NCBI GenBank assembly: GCA_034190875.2
Contig: CM067345.1
Coordinates: 25,767,353-25,831,352, forward strand
Origin: Urechis unicinctus
Taxonomy: Eukaryota; Annelida; Polychaeta; Xenopneusta; Urechidae
Length of the DNA stretch: 64,000 bases
Direction: 5' to 3'
The stretch's first letter is position 1. Each line of letters opens with the position of its first letter. Position numbers and translations under genes: made by a program. The notes beneath the pieces were generated by a model. That model was not told where the DNA came from. It did not search any database and saw only the letters and a program-made list of their open reading frames with translations. Below, piece after piece: positions 22,001 to 34,915 of the stretch.

Positions 22001-25000
22001 TATAAAATCACGCGTCAGTGACAGGCGGATGGGTGTTAATTTCCAGTCCTGGTTGTATTATAATTTATAAATTATTTTATAGCCATGTATTCTAACTTGT
22101 GAATAATCCTCATTTGTTCAATGTTTTTGTCTATCTGATATTATAACCTGGTACCATTTGTTAGTTCAATGACAAATCTTTGATCAGATCACTTACGGTA
22201 TATTTCCATCACCTAATCAAATGGCATTTGCTACTGTGACTAGACATTTGTCCTGTTCATTGTCTCTTCAGGACCCTCTGGTGCTATCAGTCGGGGAGTG
22301 TGGGCGGTTAACTCAGTCCCTTCTTAGTTTCCTCCGCGATATGAATGGGAACAGTCGCAACAGTACTCTAAGTCCAAGTGTCCTATTCGGTCAAGTCTGT
22401 CAAAAGTATGTTTTATAATTGTTTTATACGCTTTATTTATGTTTTTTACATAGAACTTCTGAAACATTGATTTTTTTCATCAATAGGGATCTATCTCTTT
22501 CAATCACAGGAATGATATGAAGTATTTGGTGGCAATCATATGCATTTATGATTTCATCCATATTCAGGGCTCCTCGCTTCAAAGGTTTCCAGCAACAAGA
22601 CAGTCATGAGCTACTCCGCCATCTCCTGGATGGTATGAGGGCAGAGGAAATCAAGGTGACTTTTTCTTGTTCCTGTTTCATGCTCCTGCCAAGTTTTTAC
22701 TTTCTTAGACATATTACAGCCACTCATCTTGTTGCAATTTGTTTAAAACAAAGGACATTAATTTGATGTTTGTGTGATAACAGCGTCGTCAACATGGTAT
22801 TCTCAAGGAATTCAACTTGACTGATACTTCTAACAGAAAAAATATTGACGTTTTGACCAGAATGAAGATAAAAGGTAAGTCACTTCTCATGTCTGGTAAT
22901 GACATCAAGCAAGCTTTCTTCATGGGCATATATTTTAATCAATGATAACTAAATGTGCATGGCATGATGTAAACATTGGTTGTATGTGTCTCTGTTCAGC
23001 TTATGGAAAGCAAGCCAAGAGCACTTTCGTAGACAACATTTTCGGGGGATATTTCGTCAGCACCGTGCTTTGTGAGGAATGTAACATAGTAAGTGTGATG
23101 TTTTGGTAAAAAAAATAATAATAATTATATTTTGTTGTGTATATGGGACCAGATGTCTTTGTGGCAAAGTCAAATTCCTGGTTGGTGTAAATCTGGCCGC
23201 ATTCAACCATGTAAATACTTTCATGTGGTTTACTTTTTATGTTGCAGCCTTCCCAAATATATGAGTCCTTTCTGGATATATCACTTCCCATCACTGAAGA
23301 AAAGGTGAGATGGTGTTTTTGAGTTATCAACATTTAAGTCCTGACCTAGTGATCTATAATCATATTTCTTTGACACCCCTTGTGGTTTTTTTTATGCAGC
23401 CTGCCAGACCCAACATTAACCAACTTGGCGGTCGTGGTAAGACTGTGATATCTCCTGGGGTGTCTAAACCAGCAGGAGAACCTGTAGTGAAGCCCAGCAA
23501 ACATGCTCTCAAGAAACAACGCAAGGAAGAGAAGAGGAAAGCCAGGGTATTCTTTTGACCTCTTAACTATGGAAAATAGTACATGGTTTGGTATTTAGTT
23601 CTTAACATTTTCATCATGTATCATATGTGATGTGAGCAGCACAGCAAGACAAAGACGTCTCATGTCAAGCCCGATACAACTGGTGTGGATGTAAAGGAGG
23701 AGAGTATGGAGGGAGAGGCCGCAGGGGGTGCTGATCAGGCAAGCTTGGAAGGAAAAACACAGGCAGAAGAGGACAATGTGTCTAGAGGTAAGGTTTCAGC
23801 TCACTGTGACAATTCTAATCATTCACGTGATCTCTGAAACCAATGTAGGCATGTTTACATGGTTAATAGATTACCTTAGTGGGAGCCCATCATTTTTACA
23901 AAGCTTCGTCCCTTATTTTGATGTGAGTTACATTAGAAACTATCAATGCATTTTCTGTATGGATGTTCATTCTGTTAAGATGCCGACATTGAAGATAACA
24001 TAGAAGGCGACTTATCACGAAATCGGTACCACATCAATGGTGAGACAGTGTCGGCCCTGACCAACGGTTCCCTGGAAGATATACATGCATCACCTGTGTT
24101 TCTTAAGATGAGTGGTAGCCATTTGGGCTCACAGTGTGACAGTCTAGGGGGTGATGAGCGGACAGGGGCCGGTGAGTGTTCCTCTGAGGACAGTACACTG
24201 AAGGGTAGTGTGGGCACAGCCACCAGTAGTGATGTAAGCTCGAGGACTAAAGTGGACACGGAGTCGAGTCTGTGTTCGTCAGAAACCTTAGAAAGTCTCA
24301 ATGGAGCGCAGAGTTCTGCTAGTCATCGAGACAGTGGTTTGTCCAGCTTAGAGAATGTCACACAGGGAGTGAGAACATTGCAGCTCAGTGGGGAAGAGGA
24401 TGCTCATGAACCCCATGTTCTTAACGGATTCCCAGATAACCCGATGAAGATGCAGAATAATACCTCAGAATCTGCTGCCAGAACTGGTGTCATGCAGAAT
24501 TCCCGTCGAGCCTTGTGTATTGAGGCCCAGAGGACAGCACGCACCCCTCTGGCCCCTCGCTACAAGCCGGGGCCATTGGAGTGCTCTGTGATGTCTTGCC
24601 TAAAGCAGTTCACAACTGCAGAGCTACTGACTGACAACAATAGGTTCCGTTGTGAACACTGCACCAAGTGCCAAGGTCAGTGGTCATTCGCTGCTCTGAT
24701 TATTAACTCTCAGGTTTGGTATTTAAGTTAATAAATGTTGTAATGATAATCCACGGAGCTTTATCAGAAAGCTATTGCTATGATAAATTTCTTAAATACT
24801 TTTTTGAAGTATTTGTTGGTGTCATGCCTCCCCTTTTTGAACTTGCACACATCTCTCAATCTGACTTGTTGAGCTATCTGGTGGCAAAGCATCTAAATAA
24901 TCAGTTCAAAATAATTCCATATGAATTATTGATGAGATTAACAAAATAATGGTGTTTATTTTGTCAGATATTACTATTGGAATGATTCTGAATCATCTGA

Positions 25001-28000
25001 TGTCCATGAATGAGCCACAGTGCCTGTGCTATGTGGTTTGGTAATGCAGACATAAGAAGGCCTGCCAGGTTTTTGTCATGTGGACTACACTTGAATTACT
25101 GAGCTGTCTGTCAACAAAGCACCCCACTTGTTGAATTTTTTAAGGAGATTAACAAATCGTTGTTGTAGGTTTTGTCTATATTGCTTGCCATTGACAGACA
25201 ATTAAAATGCAACAATGTTGATAAGATCCTTTATCATTCTTTTCCGTTCTACTGGGTGTGCCAGTGGTTAGATTTTTATAAAGTAGTGAGATGTTTTTCT
25301 CTGTGCCCCTTGATCATCCTTATAATTCTACTTAACACTCTTTATATATATGTTATAAGTGGTGAACTACCATTTTCGTCACCAAGTACTTCCCTATTTT
25401 CTTTGAATTCCAAAGTTTATCATTGAGCATTCTTACTAAAGCAGAGAGTCGGAGAGTACCAAGGGCTTGGGCCCAAAATTAATCGCCTGTGTTCTCCTGC
25501 AGCATTGATGAATCAATCCTTGCTCTCTCAGCCATGGACAGTAGTCGGTTGATGAGGCTGGCTGTTGATGTGGTGATGTAGACATAAGGAGGCCTGTCAG
25601 GTGTTTGTCATGTGGACAACACCTGACTAACTGAGTTGCTCTTGAGGAGGCAAGATGTGGTATTGATTTTAATGACTTGCTGGTGAGGTTTAATTGATAT
25701 AGTTGGATCATGTCTGTCCCAATTTGTTGGTTTCTCATCCAAAACATGTTGTTTGTTCTGGGCCACAACATATACCAGGTACTTACTTTAGCAGCCTCAT
25801 ATCTTGATTCATTCCCATTAAGATACAGTGGCTTGCTCTTGTTGTCAGCCCTTATTACAATATTTCTGTTGAAAGCTATTTCATTTTCAAGAATATTATC
25901 CTTCTCCGGCAGCATTGATGAATCAATCCTTGCTCTCTCAGCCATGGTCAGCAGTCAGTTGATGAAGCTGGTTGTTGCCATGGCAATGTAGACACAAGGA
26001 GGCCTGTCAGGTGTTTGTCGTGTGGACAACACCTGACTGACTGAGCTGTCAGCTAACAAAGCATCCCACTAAGGTGACAATTCTTCCACCATATCCTTAG
26101 TGTTCTCAAAGCACGATTTTAGTGCGGTAGGAACCGAACATTTTGATGAGATCCTTTAGTTCGTTTGATGCTCTTATAAATACAGAACTTGTCCCTGTGC
26201 CCAATTCTTGTTGCTATCGTTCTCCGACAGCATTGATGAATCAATCCTTGCTCTCTCAGCCATGGTCAGCAGTCAGTTGATGAAGCTGGTTGTTGCCATG
26301 GCAATGTAGACATAAGGAGGCCTGTCAGGTGTTTGTCATGTGGACAACACCTGACTTACTGAGCTGTCTGTCAACAAAACAACTTATTTCTTCCTCCAAA
26401 TCCCTTCTCAAGGACAGACAATTAGAATGCAAAAATGTTGATCATTGTTATACTTCTACTTAACTGTAAACATTCTTGATATATATGTTATAAGTGGTGT
26501 AATACCATTTTCGTCACCAAGTACTTCCCTATTTTCTTTGAATTCCAAAGTTTATCATTGAGCATTCTTACTAAAGCAGAGAGTCAGAGAGTGCCAAGGG
26601 CATGGGCCCAAAAATAATCGCATCTGTTCTCCTGCAGCATTGATGAATCAATCCTTGCTCTCTCAGCCATGGACAGTAGTCGGTTGATGAGGCTGGCTGT
26701 TGATGTGGTGATGTAGACATAAGGAGGCCTGTCAGGTGTTTGTCATGTGGACAACACCTGACTAACTGAGTTGCTCTTGAGGAGGCAAGATGTGGTATTG
26801 ATTTTAATGACTTGCTGGTGAGGTTTAATTGATATAGTTGGATCATGTCTGTCCCAATTTGTTGGTTTCTCATCCAAAACATGTTGTTTGTTCTGGGCCA
26901 CAACATATACCAGGTACTTACTTTAGCAGCCTCATTTCTTGATTCAATCCCATTAAGATACAGTGGCTTGCTCTTGTTGTCAGCCCTTATTACAATATTT
27001 CTGTTGAAAGCTATTTCATTTTCAAGAATATTATCCTTCTCCGGCAGCATTGATGAATCAATCCTTGCTCTCTCAGCCATGGTCAGCAGTCAGTTGATGA
27101 AGCTTGTTGTTGTCATGGCAATGTAGACATAAGGAGGCCTGTCAGGTGTTTGTCATGTGGACAACACCTGACTTACTGAGCTGCTCTTATTTCCTTGCAG
27201 TCATTTGTGTTACTGCTCTGGGACGGTTTTTTTTAGGCATTGACTGTCCCTTACACAGTAGTTCAATGGTATTTTTAATCCACTTTCTCCCAAGGTTTGT
27301 CTGTTTGCATCCGGATGCAACGAGTCTTTATTATGCAGGCAATCAAAGAAAAGTTTGATCATCAACCTCTGCCTAACCCGTTGCTATATGTCATTCTACT
27401 ATCTTTTATGGTTGCTGTATACAGGGAAGAAGGAGGCAGTTTACACCAACGCCAACAAGCAACTACTGATCATCCGCCCCCCACCCATACTTACCCTCCA
27501 TATGAAGCGATTTCAACAGGTAACCAATCATTGGAAGATCCTCTGATTACTAACCAAAGCAAGTTAAATCATGAAGGTTCTTTCTTCTGATCTTGTTTTG
27601 ATATGTTTGTATGGTTTGTTTTTGCTTAATTACTGGAACATATGTGTTGTTTTTGTGTCAGGTTGGGTTCGGTCTGCGTAAAGTTAACCGCCATGTGCAG
27701 TTTCCAATGATGTTGGATATAGCCCCGTTCTGTAGTCTACTTAGTCAGGTGAGACATCTTCATGTACACATGACAAACCAAATTGCATCTGTTCAAATAT
27801 TATCCTGTGTGAATGCATTTGATTCCAAGTTGATCATGGTGTAATACGTGTGAACAGGGAGTACCCCCAGGGCAGCATCAGGTACTGTATGCGCTGTATG
27901 GTGTCGTGGAACACAGTGGCCGTCTCAGTGGAGGTCACTACACTGCCTACGTCAAGGTCAGATCCAATCACAGTCAACAAGCTCAGAAATTTATCACCAC

Positions 28001-28241
28001 CACTGACCTTTCTGCAACCTCCACCAACATTGACAAGCTCATTGAGACAATGCAGAGTATGGCATCTGTGTCGGACAGACATGATGCAGTTAGCACTGAT
28101 GCGGAGGGAGGCTTAGGTCGTGACCTTGCTGATGACCTTGTGCCTCCTGGCAAGTGGTACTACATCAGTGATAGTCGTGTAAATGAGGTTTCTAACGAGG
28201 CCAATGTGCTGAGATGCCAGGCCTATCTGCTCTTTCTATGA
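19052..28241 (+). CDS. USP16/45: Ubiquitin carboxyl-terminal hydrolase 16/45-type (complete)
   Basis: Cysteine protease that removes ubiquitin; vertebrate USP16 acts on histone H2A and USP45 on ERCC1. Eighteen exons join in frame to 985 codons: 19052-19142, 19366-19451, 19537-19689, 19823-19926, 20020-20138, 20302-20510, 20712-20891, 22272-22405, 22568-22655, 22784-22874, 23000-23088, 23248-23304, 23400-23546, 23640-23787, 23980-24675, 27425-27519, 27662-27748, 27858-28241. The N-terminus [13 protein letters not shown] is USP16-like. The ZnF-UBP spans about residues 34-150 (C34, H36, C104, C107, C112, C146, C149). The catalytic domain has [14 protein letters not shown] (Cys247), [28 protein letters not shown] (His885) and YYISDSRV (Asp963), so the triad is intact. 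An insert rich in Ser, acidic and Lys residues (about residues 450-740) splits the domain, as in the family. An in-frame ATG at 19007 would add 15 residues; the 19052 start fits the family better. It is probably the single pre-duplication ortholog of USP16 and USP45. Confidence 0.95.
21037..22051. mobile_element. CAGGG-ended hAT-type MITE in USP16/45 intron 7
   Basis: Left end CAGGGCTGGAAATTAACTA; the reverse complement of the right end reads CAGGACTGGAAATTAACAC. The direct repeat GTTGTA flanks both sides (21031-21036 and 22052-22057). ACCCGTC words lie near both ends (for example ACCCGTCATC left, ACCCGTCAGCC and ACCCGTCCAGC right). The 1015-bp interior has no transposase ORF, so it is non-autonomous. 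Confidence 0.87.
25045..27185 (+). repeat. Nested tandem array in USP16/45 intron 15
   Basis: The block CATTGATGAATCAATCCTTG followed by CTCTCTCAGCCATGG recurs at 25501, 25911, 26229, 26636 and 27046. A hairpin-forming block GTCAGGTGTTTGTCATGTGG...ACACCTGAC recurs at 25596, 26006, 26324, 26731 and 27141, with a decayed copy near 25064. On top of this about 400-bp unit, a 1135-bp segment (about 25357-26040) is repeated at about 26492-27175 with very few changes. The antisense 169-codon frames at 25436-25945 and 26571-27080 are products of this duplication. Confidence 0.92.
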
Positions 28242-29270
28242 GAGGATATTGTAATGGTCTTCCATGATGTGATCTGTTTGTTATGTCATGTTATGTTTGG
28301 TGTTATGTGACTAGCAGGATGGTACTGTTCCTTTGTTATTCAAGATTTTGTTTACATTACCAAAACAATGTACTAAAGTTGATTTACATGGCTTCATTAG
28401 TTAATTTATTGACTATGATGACAGTATGCTTGACAGTCTTGGTTACAGTAGTCTTGTTTCTGATAATTTCAATGTTGACATTATTTCAGGCTCAGGTAGT
28501 GGGAGTTTATTGGTATGGTATTGCTGTGAATTGCTCATCTTCAGTCGGCCATAACCACTCGTGTTTACTGCTATGTTCTCAGTGGCTACTTGTTCTCTAA
28601 TGCTCCCTTTATTTTTCCACAATATTGTTAATTATACCTGGTCAGGAATTGTGTTGTATGTTTTCCCCGATTCCATGTAGTTGTTAAATTGCATTCAATG
28701 CAGCTATATTTTGGAATGGTTTTGTTTGAAATCGGGTGTTAAGGAATGCAGGTTTCACTTAAGGTTATCCCTTTATTTGTACTTAAAAATTGTCCTAAAT
28801 ATTTCAAAATTACTTCTAATCACAATGTATCCATTAAAATACCGATACACTAGCTTTCCTCCCTTGAAGATGATTAAGATTCATACCAAAATCTGAATTT
28901 TTACTTTCCACCCAGTGTTCAATATCTGTTAAAGAATATAGAAAGGATTATGGCAAGAAGAATATTTCACCTCATGTGTCCTGGCACCATGTTATGAATG
29001 CAGGTTTATGTTAGATTTCGATACCTAAATTCTGCACTGATCATATCTACATATTCAATGTTATTACAATTCTATTACTGTATAATATCTTATCATGTGC
29101 CTTTCTGTAAGCAGGGCCATGTTCCTGCTGATCATCCAGGAACAAACAGGAAATTGAATTGCTATGTTTGTCCACTTCAATACTTAATGCTTTAACCAAC
29201 CAAGAAATAATAATGGAGCCTGCCTTGTATTTATATTCCTCATGGCTATTCTAGGATATTTGAATTACAC
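28242..29270 (+). other. Probable USP16/45 3' UTR
   Basis: AT-rich sequence between the stop codon and the first good AATAAA (29271). There is no further exon with recognisable coding sequence. Short open frames here look like chance. Confidence 0.5.
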
Positions 29271-29276
29271 AATAAA
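29271..29276 (+). terminator. Poly(A) signal, USP16/45
   Basis: AATAAA, 1.03 kb downstream of the stop codon, followed within 25 bases by a T-rich stretch. It is the clearest canonical signal after the gene. Confidence 0.6.
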
Positions 29277-29312
29277 GTTATGATTCAGCCTAATTGGTTC
29301 TTTGCTTGATCT

Positions 29313-29318
29313 ATTTAT
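29313..29318 (-). terminator. Poly(A) signal, CCT2
   Basis: Plus-strand TTTATT reads AATAAA on the minus strand, about 610 bp downstream of the CCT2 stop codon. I saw no nearer canonical AATAAA on that strand. It faces the USP16/45 signal at a distance of 37 bp. Confidence 0.5.
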
Positions 29319-29924
29319 TCCACTGGATGGAAGTTTTATCCATTGCATTTTTTACTACTAGCAAAAGGCACTACATGGTACCATACTTGTATAAATAACA
29401 AATCAATCATAGGATGTATGAATTAAATATTTGATCTTCACACACAAGGATTTCCACTAGAGTTATAGATGGACAAAGTGAGAACAAAATGACATAAGCA
29501 CAATTATCACACTAGAGGCCAGGGTGAGGTGCCTTCACACAGTAACATGACCACTCAATTAGCATGGTATCAAGGACCACTTCACTATGAATGACTTAAT
29601 ACATGATGGTGGGTACCATAATCTGCTTGGTAGAAGAAGTCACCCTGGCAGGGCAGAGACTGGTACATCCATGAAAGGCAGGGCTGCAAACCACCAAACA
29701 TCATATCAGCACATTCCCACATACTCAAAATACATCTTTATCTTGCTGATCTCACATCAAATTTGACATAGTATTCTAATTCATCAAGGTGATGGATAAA
29801 AAGAAATCTGGTGAGCAAACAATATCCCAGAACTGTCACCCACTTAAGACATTGGTTTTCACCATGCTTAACCCTGAACATAATATACAAAACTTGATAT
29901 AATCTTCTTTCACCTGTTAGAAGA

Positions 29925-32900
29925 CTACATGCAGCGGTCAGGCATACGTTGTCTGGGTGCTGCCTTGATGATGTTGTCCACCCTAAGGATCATCTCGGCA
30001 GCCTCCGCAGCACTCAGTAACACCTGCTGCTTCACACGGAACGACTCTGTGATGCCCAGCTTTGTCATGTCCCCGATGCAGCCCTGATCCATGTCTAATA
30101 AACAGAGACAGCAATCACCAAGCTGACATGACCAGGATATATTGACTTGGGCAGGATACATCAATGCGATCAGGATGTTAAGGACATGGGTGAAACCTGC
30201 TGACATATCGGGTGAATTATAGGTAGAGTAATGTATTTCTCTCACCAAGTCCCATGGTGGCTTTGCCTTCTGTGTGAGCAGCTCTCAGCTGTGCTACCAG
30301 CTCAGTGCTATCATAACCAGCATTGTCAGCGATGATGGTGGGTAGCTGGGAGACAACACAACAATTGATCAACCTCTCCTCCTCACATGCCACTCATAAC
30401 TATATACAATGCTAGTTGATCAATCACATCAAGAATATAGACTTACTGATCTCAGTGCTTTGGCAAAAGATTCAATGGCTAGAGCTTCTTTGCCAGGAGT
30501 TTTGGCTGCAAGCTCAGAGACTGCATTGGCCATCAGCATTTCGGAGCAACCTGCAGCACGAAGGATTATATGTTGAAAACCTTTACAATAGGTAACAAGC
30601 TATAATATAGTATAGTATTCTAGTATTTAACATTACACATCGCAGCAACACATGCTTACAATTTTGATAAATCAGAACTATTTTCCTGACATAAATACTG
30701 AATGTGTAATTACTTTCAGCCAAATCTCTCATTCATGAGTGATAACACAGCCAGACACCCACCTCCACCACACACAGTGCGGGTCTCCTTGACGGTCTGA
30801 GCCATGACACAGAGGGCATCATGAAGTGATCTCTCTGCCTCGTCCAGGATCTGCTGAGTTGCACCACGCAGCACAATGGTACAGGCCTCTCCTAGTGCTA
30901 CACCTGTACAGACATGATCATAATAATAGGTTAATGATATTATCAGCACAAGTTAATCAAAGATAAACTTGATAGATGGATTTATACTATGACAGTTCCA
31001 AAGAACAAGTTTCAGAGACAGAACAGGAACTGAATTTACTTGAAACTATTAAAATTTTATATCCAAGATGTTATGAACACACAATAATGAAATACATCAA
31101 TCAATACCTCACTCAATCAGCCATAAACATTTACACAGATATTATAAACTTACCTGAGAATTTCAGAAGTCTGTCTTCTCCAATGATAATTTCCTCAATG
31201 AGATCACAGTGGCCTAACTTAATGTGTTCAGGGCTGTCAAATGTGGATGAGATCTCAGCTCCTGTTCACATCATACAAGCATCTCATGAATGAAAACGAT
31301 AGCCAGTTGTCTTGACGAAGTTTCCGTGGAGTCAACATAATGGGTTGATTCTGCACTTAGCTACGATCATGGAGGTACACTGAAGTATACTGGTTACTGT
31401 CAACAACTTTATATCACATATATCACAATTTGCTAAACAAAAAAAGGAATTACATCATATTGTACGGAAAACTAATCTTAATCGTCTTAGCAACTGGGGA
31501 CTGGAATGACAATCAACCGATAATGTAACATTTACATTATGAAGCAATCACCTGTCACAAGGGCCAGACGCTCCACACCCTCAAAGTCAGCATGCTCAAT
31601 GGCCATGACACCTGCATCGGCAAACAGCTGCTCAGGGTAGTTGTAGATCAGCTGTCTGAAACCCACCAGTTATATTTTAGGAGCTGCCATGTCACTTAGT
31701 ATTGTTTTGTCAAACTTATATAACAGAAATAAACTTAAATGACACCTGTGATGCCTACCTGTTGATGAAGACATTTATGTTGTTTTTGAGTATTTTCTCC
31801 ACCTTTTCTTTCATCTTCTCTTTCTCGGCCAACTCGAGTTCAGCCACCTTAGATACAGCATCGACACGTACTCGCGAACCAAATACCTGAAAAAATCACA
31901 CACAATACTTTATATGCCATGCATATTACCAATAGACAAATAGGCCCATTGATTCTATCAGCGAGTGGTTGGAGTAAACGTAGATGATCTTCATGGTCGT
32001 AATGTGGTTAAATAGGGGTAAATACCGCATGTAAGGAAGACAAGGTATTTGATTACCTTAATTTTGTCAGCATCCATAGGGGTGTTGGCTACAAGTATTT
32101 TGGCATTCTCGATTTTCTTGGGCTGATTTACACCTATCTTCTTGTTCAACAAAAACCCTGTAAAGACCAATACAGCAATATTGTAACTTCAGAGAAACCA
32201 AATGTATTGCAAAAGCGTGTTGGTGCCTCATGAAAAAAAACCCCCAAAACAGGATCATTCTACTTATTGGACAATAAATTACAACTATAACAATAAATCA
32301 ATAAATGCACACCTTCATCCAAATATGAATCCTGAAGACCACCTCCTAATTTCTTGATGATTTGAATGGCATCCAAGTTACCTTTTCCCTAAGTCAGCAC
32401 ATGAATAAATGGAAGTTTAACTGCAGGTCATGAATTCTATTGTTCATTTGCTAAACAATTCTGTGATGGTGGCAAATTGTACAGATAGGTTACCTTCAGT
32501 CTAAGCACAGCATCAACTGCTAATGTTGAGAATTGGTCTTTGTGCTGAGTGAGAATCTTGGAGCTAAGAGTAGTCCGGGCAATGTTCATGAGATCCTCAC
32601 GGAACTTAATAGGATCATTTCTGTCATACACACGAAATTTAGAAATAACTGACATAAATCATATTGATATAAAGGCTAACAGGTCACATGATATTTATTA
32701 AAAAAAGAAAGACCACCATAAAATTCTGATGAGAATTAGCAAGAATGTCTCTTTCAAAAAAGAAAAAGAAATTCATATTGGAACAACAGAAAAACAAACA
32801 TGTGGTCAAGGATATATATTAAGACTATCAAAAGTAAACCTTTGTAATATTAGGGTATTGCTGAAGAGAACTTACCCATGGTCTCTGGCTGCAGAAAACA

Positions 32901-34872
32901 GGGCAGCTTTGGCAGTAGCACTTGCTTTTCTCCATCCACCTATCACAGTCTGGGGGTGCATTTTTGAGCTGACCAAAGTCTCAGCTTCCTTTAAAAAACA
33001 AAAGCCAAATAATATTATTTTACTTTAAGGCATCTATGCATATTTAAATTGATTTCCACGGAAGCAAAAATGTATGTTGGGAGACAGGTTCTTTACCTTG
33101 AGAAGTTCACAAGCCAGCACAGTCACGGATGTGGTCCCATCACCCACCTCATCATCTTGAACCTTAGATATATCTGAAGAAAAAATACATGCTTGCAATG
33201 TTCATGACCCACTGTAACAGATGAATTAACACAAAATTTTTCATTGCTTTAAATACCTTTTCACTGCCTGACAATGTGAATGATACTCACTGACGAGAAC
33301 TTTAGCAGCAGGGTTATCTACACCAATCGACCTGAGAATGGTAGCACCATCATTTGTGACTTGCATGGTGGCATGTTTATCAGCAAACTGTAAGATCTTG
33401 TCCTACAGGCAGGCAATGGATATACATACCATGTAAGACAAACAGTTATTGCTGTAAACATCACTAGATATTATCAATTGGTTCAGGTAAAGTATAATTC
33501 TTCCATGAGATCACACACAAAGTTAGCATCAATAATTCTTAATGGTAATCTCACCATTCCCTTGGGGCCAAGTGTAGTTTTGACCAATTCACCAATAGCA
33601 ATAGCACCAACAAATGAGGACTGGAACATAATAAACAGTTTTTTTCTCAAATAAAATACAAATAAGTTATGGGGAGCATTGGAACATTTGCTTGTTAAAC
33701 AGAACATAGATGATGGTGCTTACCAGACGGGCAGTTTCCGATTTCTCCTCCTCAGCCCCGGCGCTGAGCACCTGTACAGGATTGAGTGACATTGCCTGCA
33801 ACAAGGGTTCATACATTAAGGCCATGGGAAGTGTGAAAACAATTTCTTCAACACGGCTTTGATTGGCTTTAAAGTTGGGCCAACTAAAACTACTCATGAT
33901 TTAAAGACTGGAGCAAACTTCATTTACATATTCTCATGAGTGAACTGTGCCATTTATCTGTGTTCAAATCTTCAACTGGACTGTCTCATCTTTTCAGGGG
34001 ATATTAATAAAATACAACAAGCAGTAACACTTTTCCAGGGGGACTGTTACAATATGAAAAAGGTTAGCAATAATCGAAGGTGAAGCTTCAGAGAAGGTAT
34101 CAGCAGTAATCAACCAATATAAAACTGGGCACTGGCTTCAAGTTCAAGCCCTACTGCCTGTTGACTAAATCAGTGATTGCTTTCAATAACTATGTACTTT
34201 AATTTCATATTTCAGCCACAAAGAAGTGGCTGGTTGTCAAATGGCGGTAAAACATACCATGTGACATCATTTTTTGGCACACACGTTAACAATGCAGAGG
34301 AATGTTATCAAATGTCGGGATTACTTTGAAGTAAAAGACAATTGGCCAGCAGGTAAATAACAGGAATGTGCAGGTGGCGAGCAATGGCAAGCAGGAATGC
34401 ATTCCATTTGATTTCCAAAATATGGAACATTTATGATGATTATAGATATTTGATCAATATATTTTGAATTGAGGACCCTAGTTAATCAAATTGATGAACG
34501 CGTCGGAACATGGCTGACGAGAATCAGGGCCACGAATAACCCTAACAAAATATCTGATATATTATACTTCCATTAGTACAAATGTATTTATATAAAACCC
34601 AATCAAAGAACAAGACCATAAAAAGATGCTTACGAGCAAGTCTTTACATGATACATATTGGGGAAATACATGGTTGCTAGACAGCAAGACAAACCTCATG
34701 CGGAACCAGGCAATTTGCAGTTTCCACTAGCACTATATTTTCAGCTGTCAGTGTCACAATCAAATACACTACACATTCTATCAGAGACACCTGGGAAATA
34801 TAACACAATCATATGGCATATGCACACACAACAGTTGCTTCAAAATAATAAAAATGTACTAATACACACCAT
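29925..34872 (-). CDS. CCT2: T-complex protein 1 subunit beta (complete)
   Basis: Beta subunit of the cytosolic TRiC/CCT chaperonin, which folds actin, tubulin and other proteins with ATP. Sixteen exons join in frame to 533 codons (human 535): 34870-34872, 33724-33795, 33555-33620, 33291-33402, 33097-33173, 32876-32988, 32494-32620, 32313-32388, 32057-32157, 31759-31886, 31552-31655, 31154-31261, 30763-30903, 30447-30550, 30246-30345, 29925-30094. Exon one holds only the ATG. Landmarks are TLGPKGM (about residue 41), TNDGATIL (63), [11 protein letters not shown] (95), [49 protein letters not shown] and the C-terminal [16 protein letters not shown]. Nucleotide-binding GDGTT is intact and no frame breaks are seen. 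Asn85 replaces the Asp of VDMSRVQDDE. An alternative start at the second ATG (exon two, MSLNP) would remove two residues. It converges with USP16/45. Confidence 0.97.
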
Positions 34873-34907
34873 TTTGTAGCTGTTTTAGACAATTCTCACT
34901 TCGTTAC

Positions 34908-34915
34908 TTCGAGAA
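34908..34915. promoter_or_regulatory. Heat-shock-element-like core upstream of CCT2
   Basis: TTCGAGAA is an inverted pair of the HSF pentamer (TTC-nn-GAA), followed by further GAA units (GAAGAATCAAGAATC). It lies about 36-45 bp upstream of the CCT2 ATG. CCT genes are known HSF1 targets in other animals; only two good pentamers are present, so this is suggestive. Confidence 0.35.

Noticed and set aside
25436..27080. Two 169-aa antisense ORFs ([17 protein letters not shown]...) as genes
   Set aside because: They lie within a recently duplicated intronic tandem array, their differences are mostly amino-acid changing, and no family is recognised.
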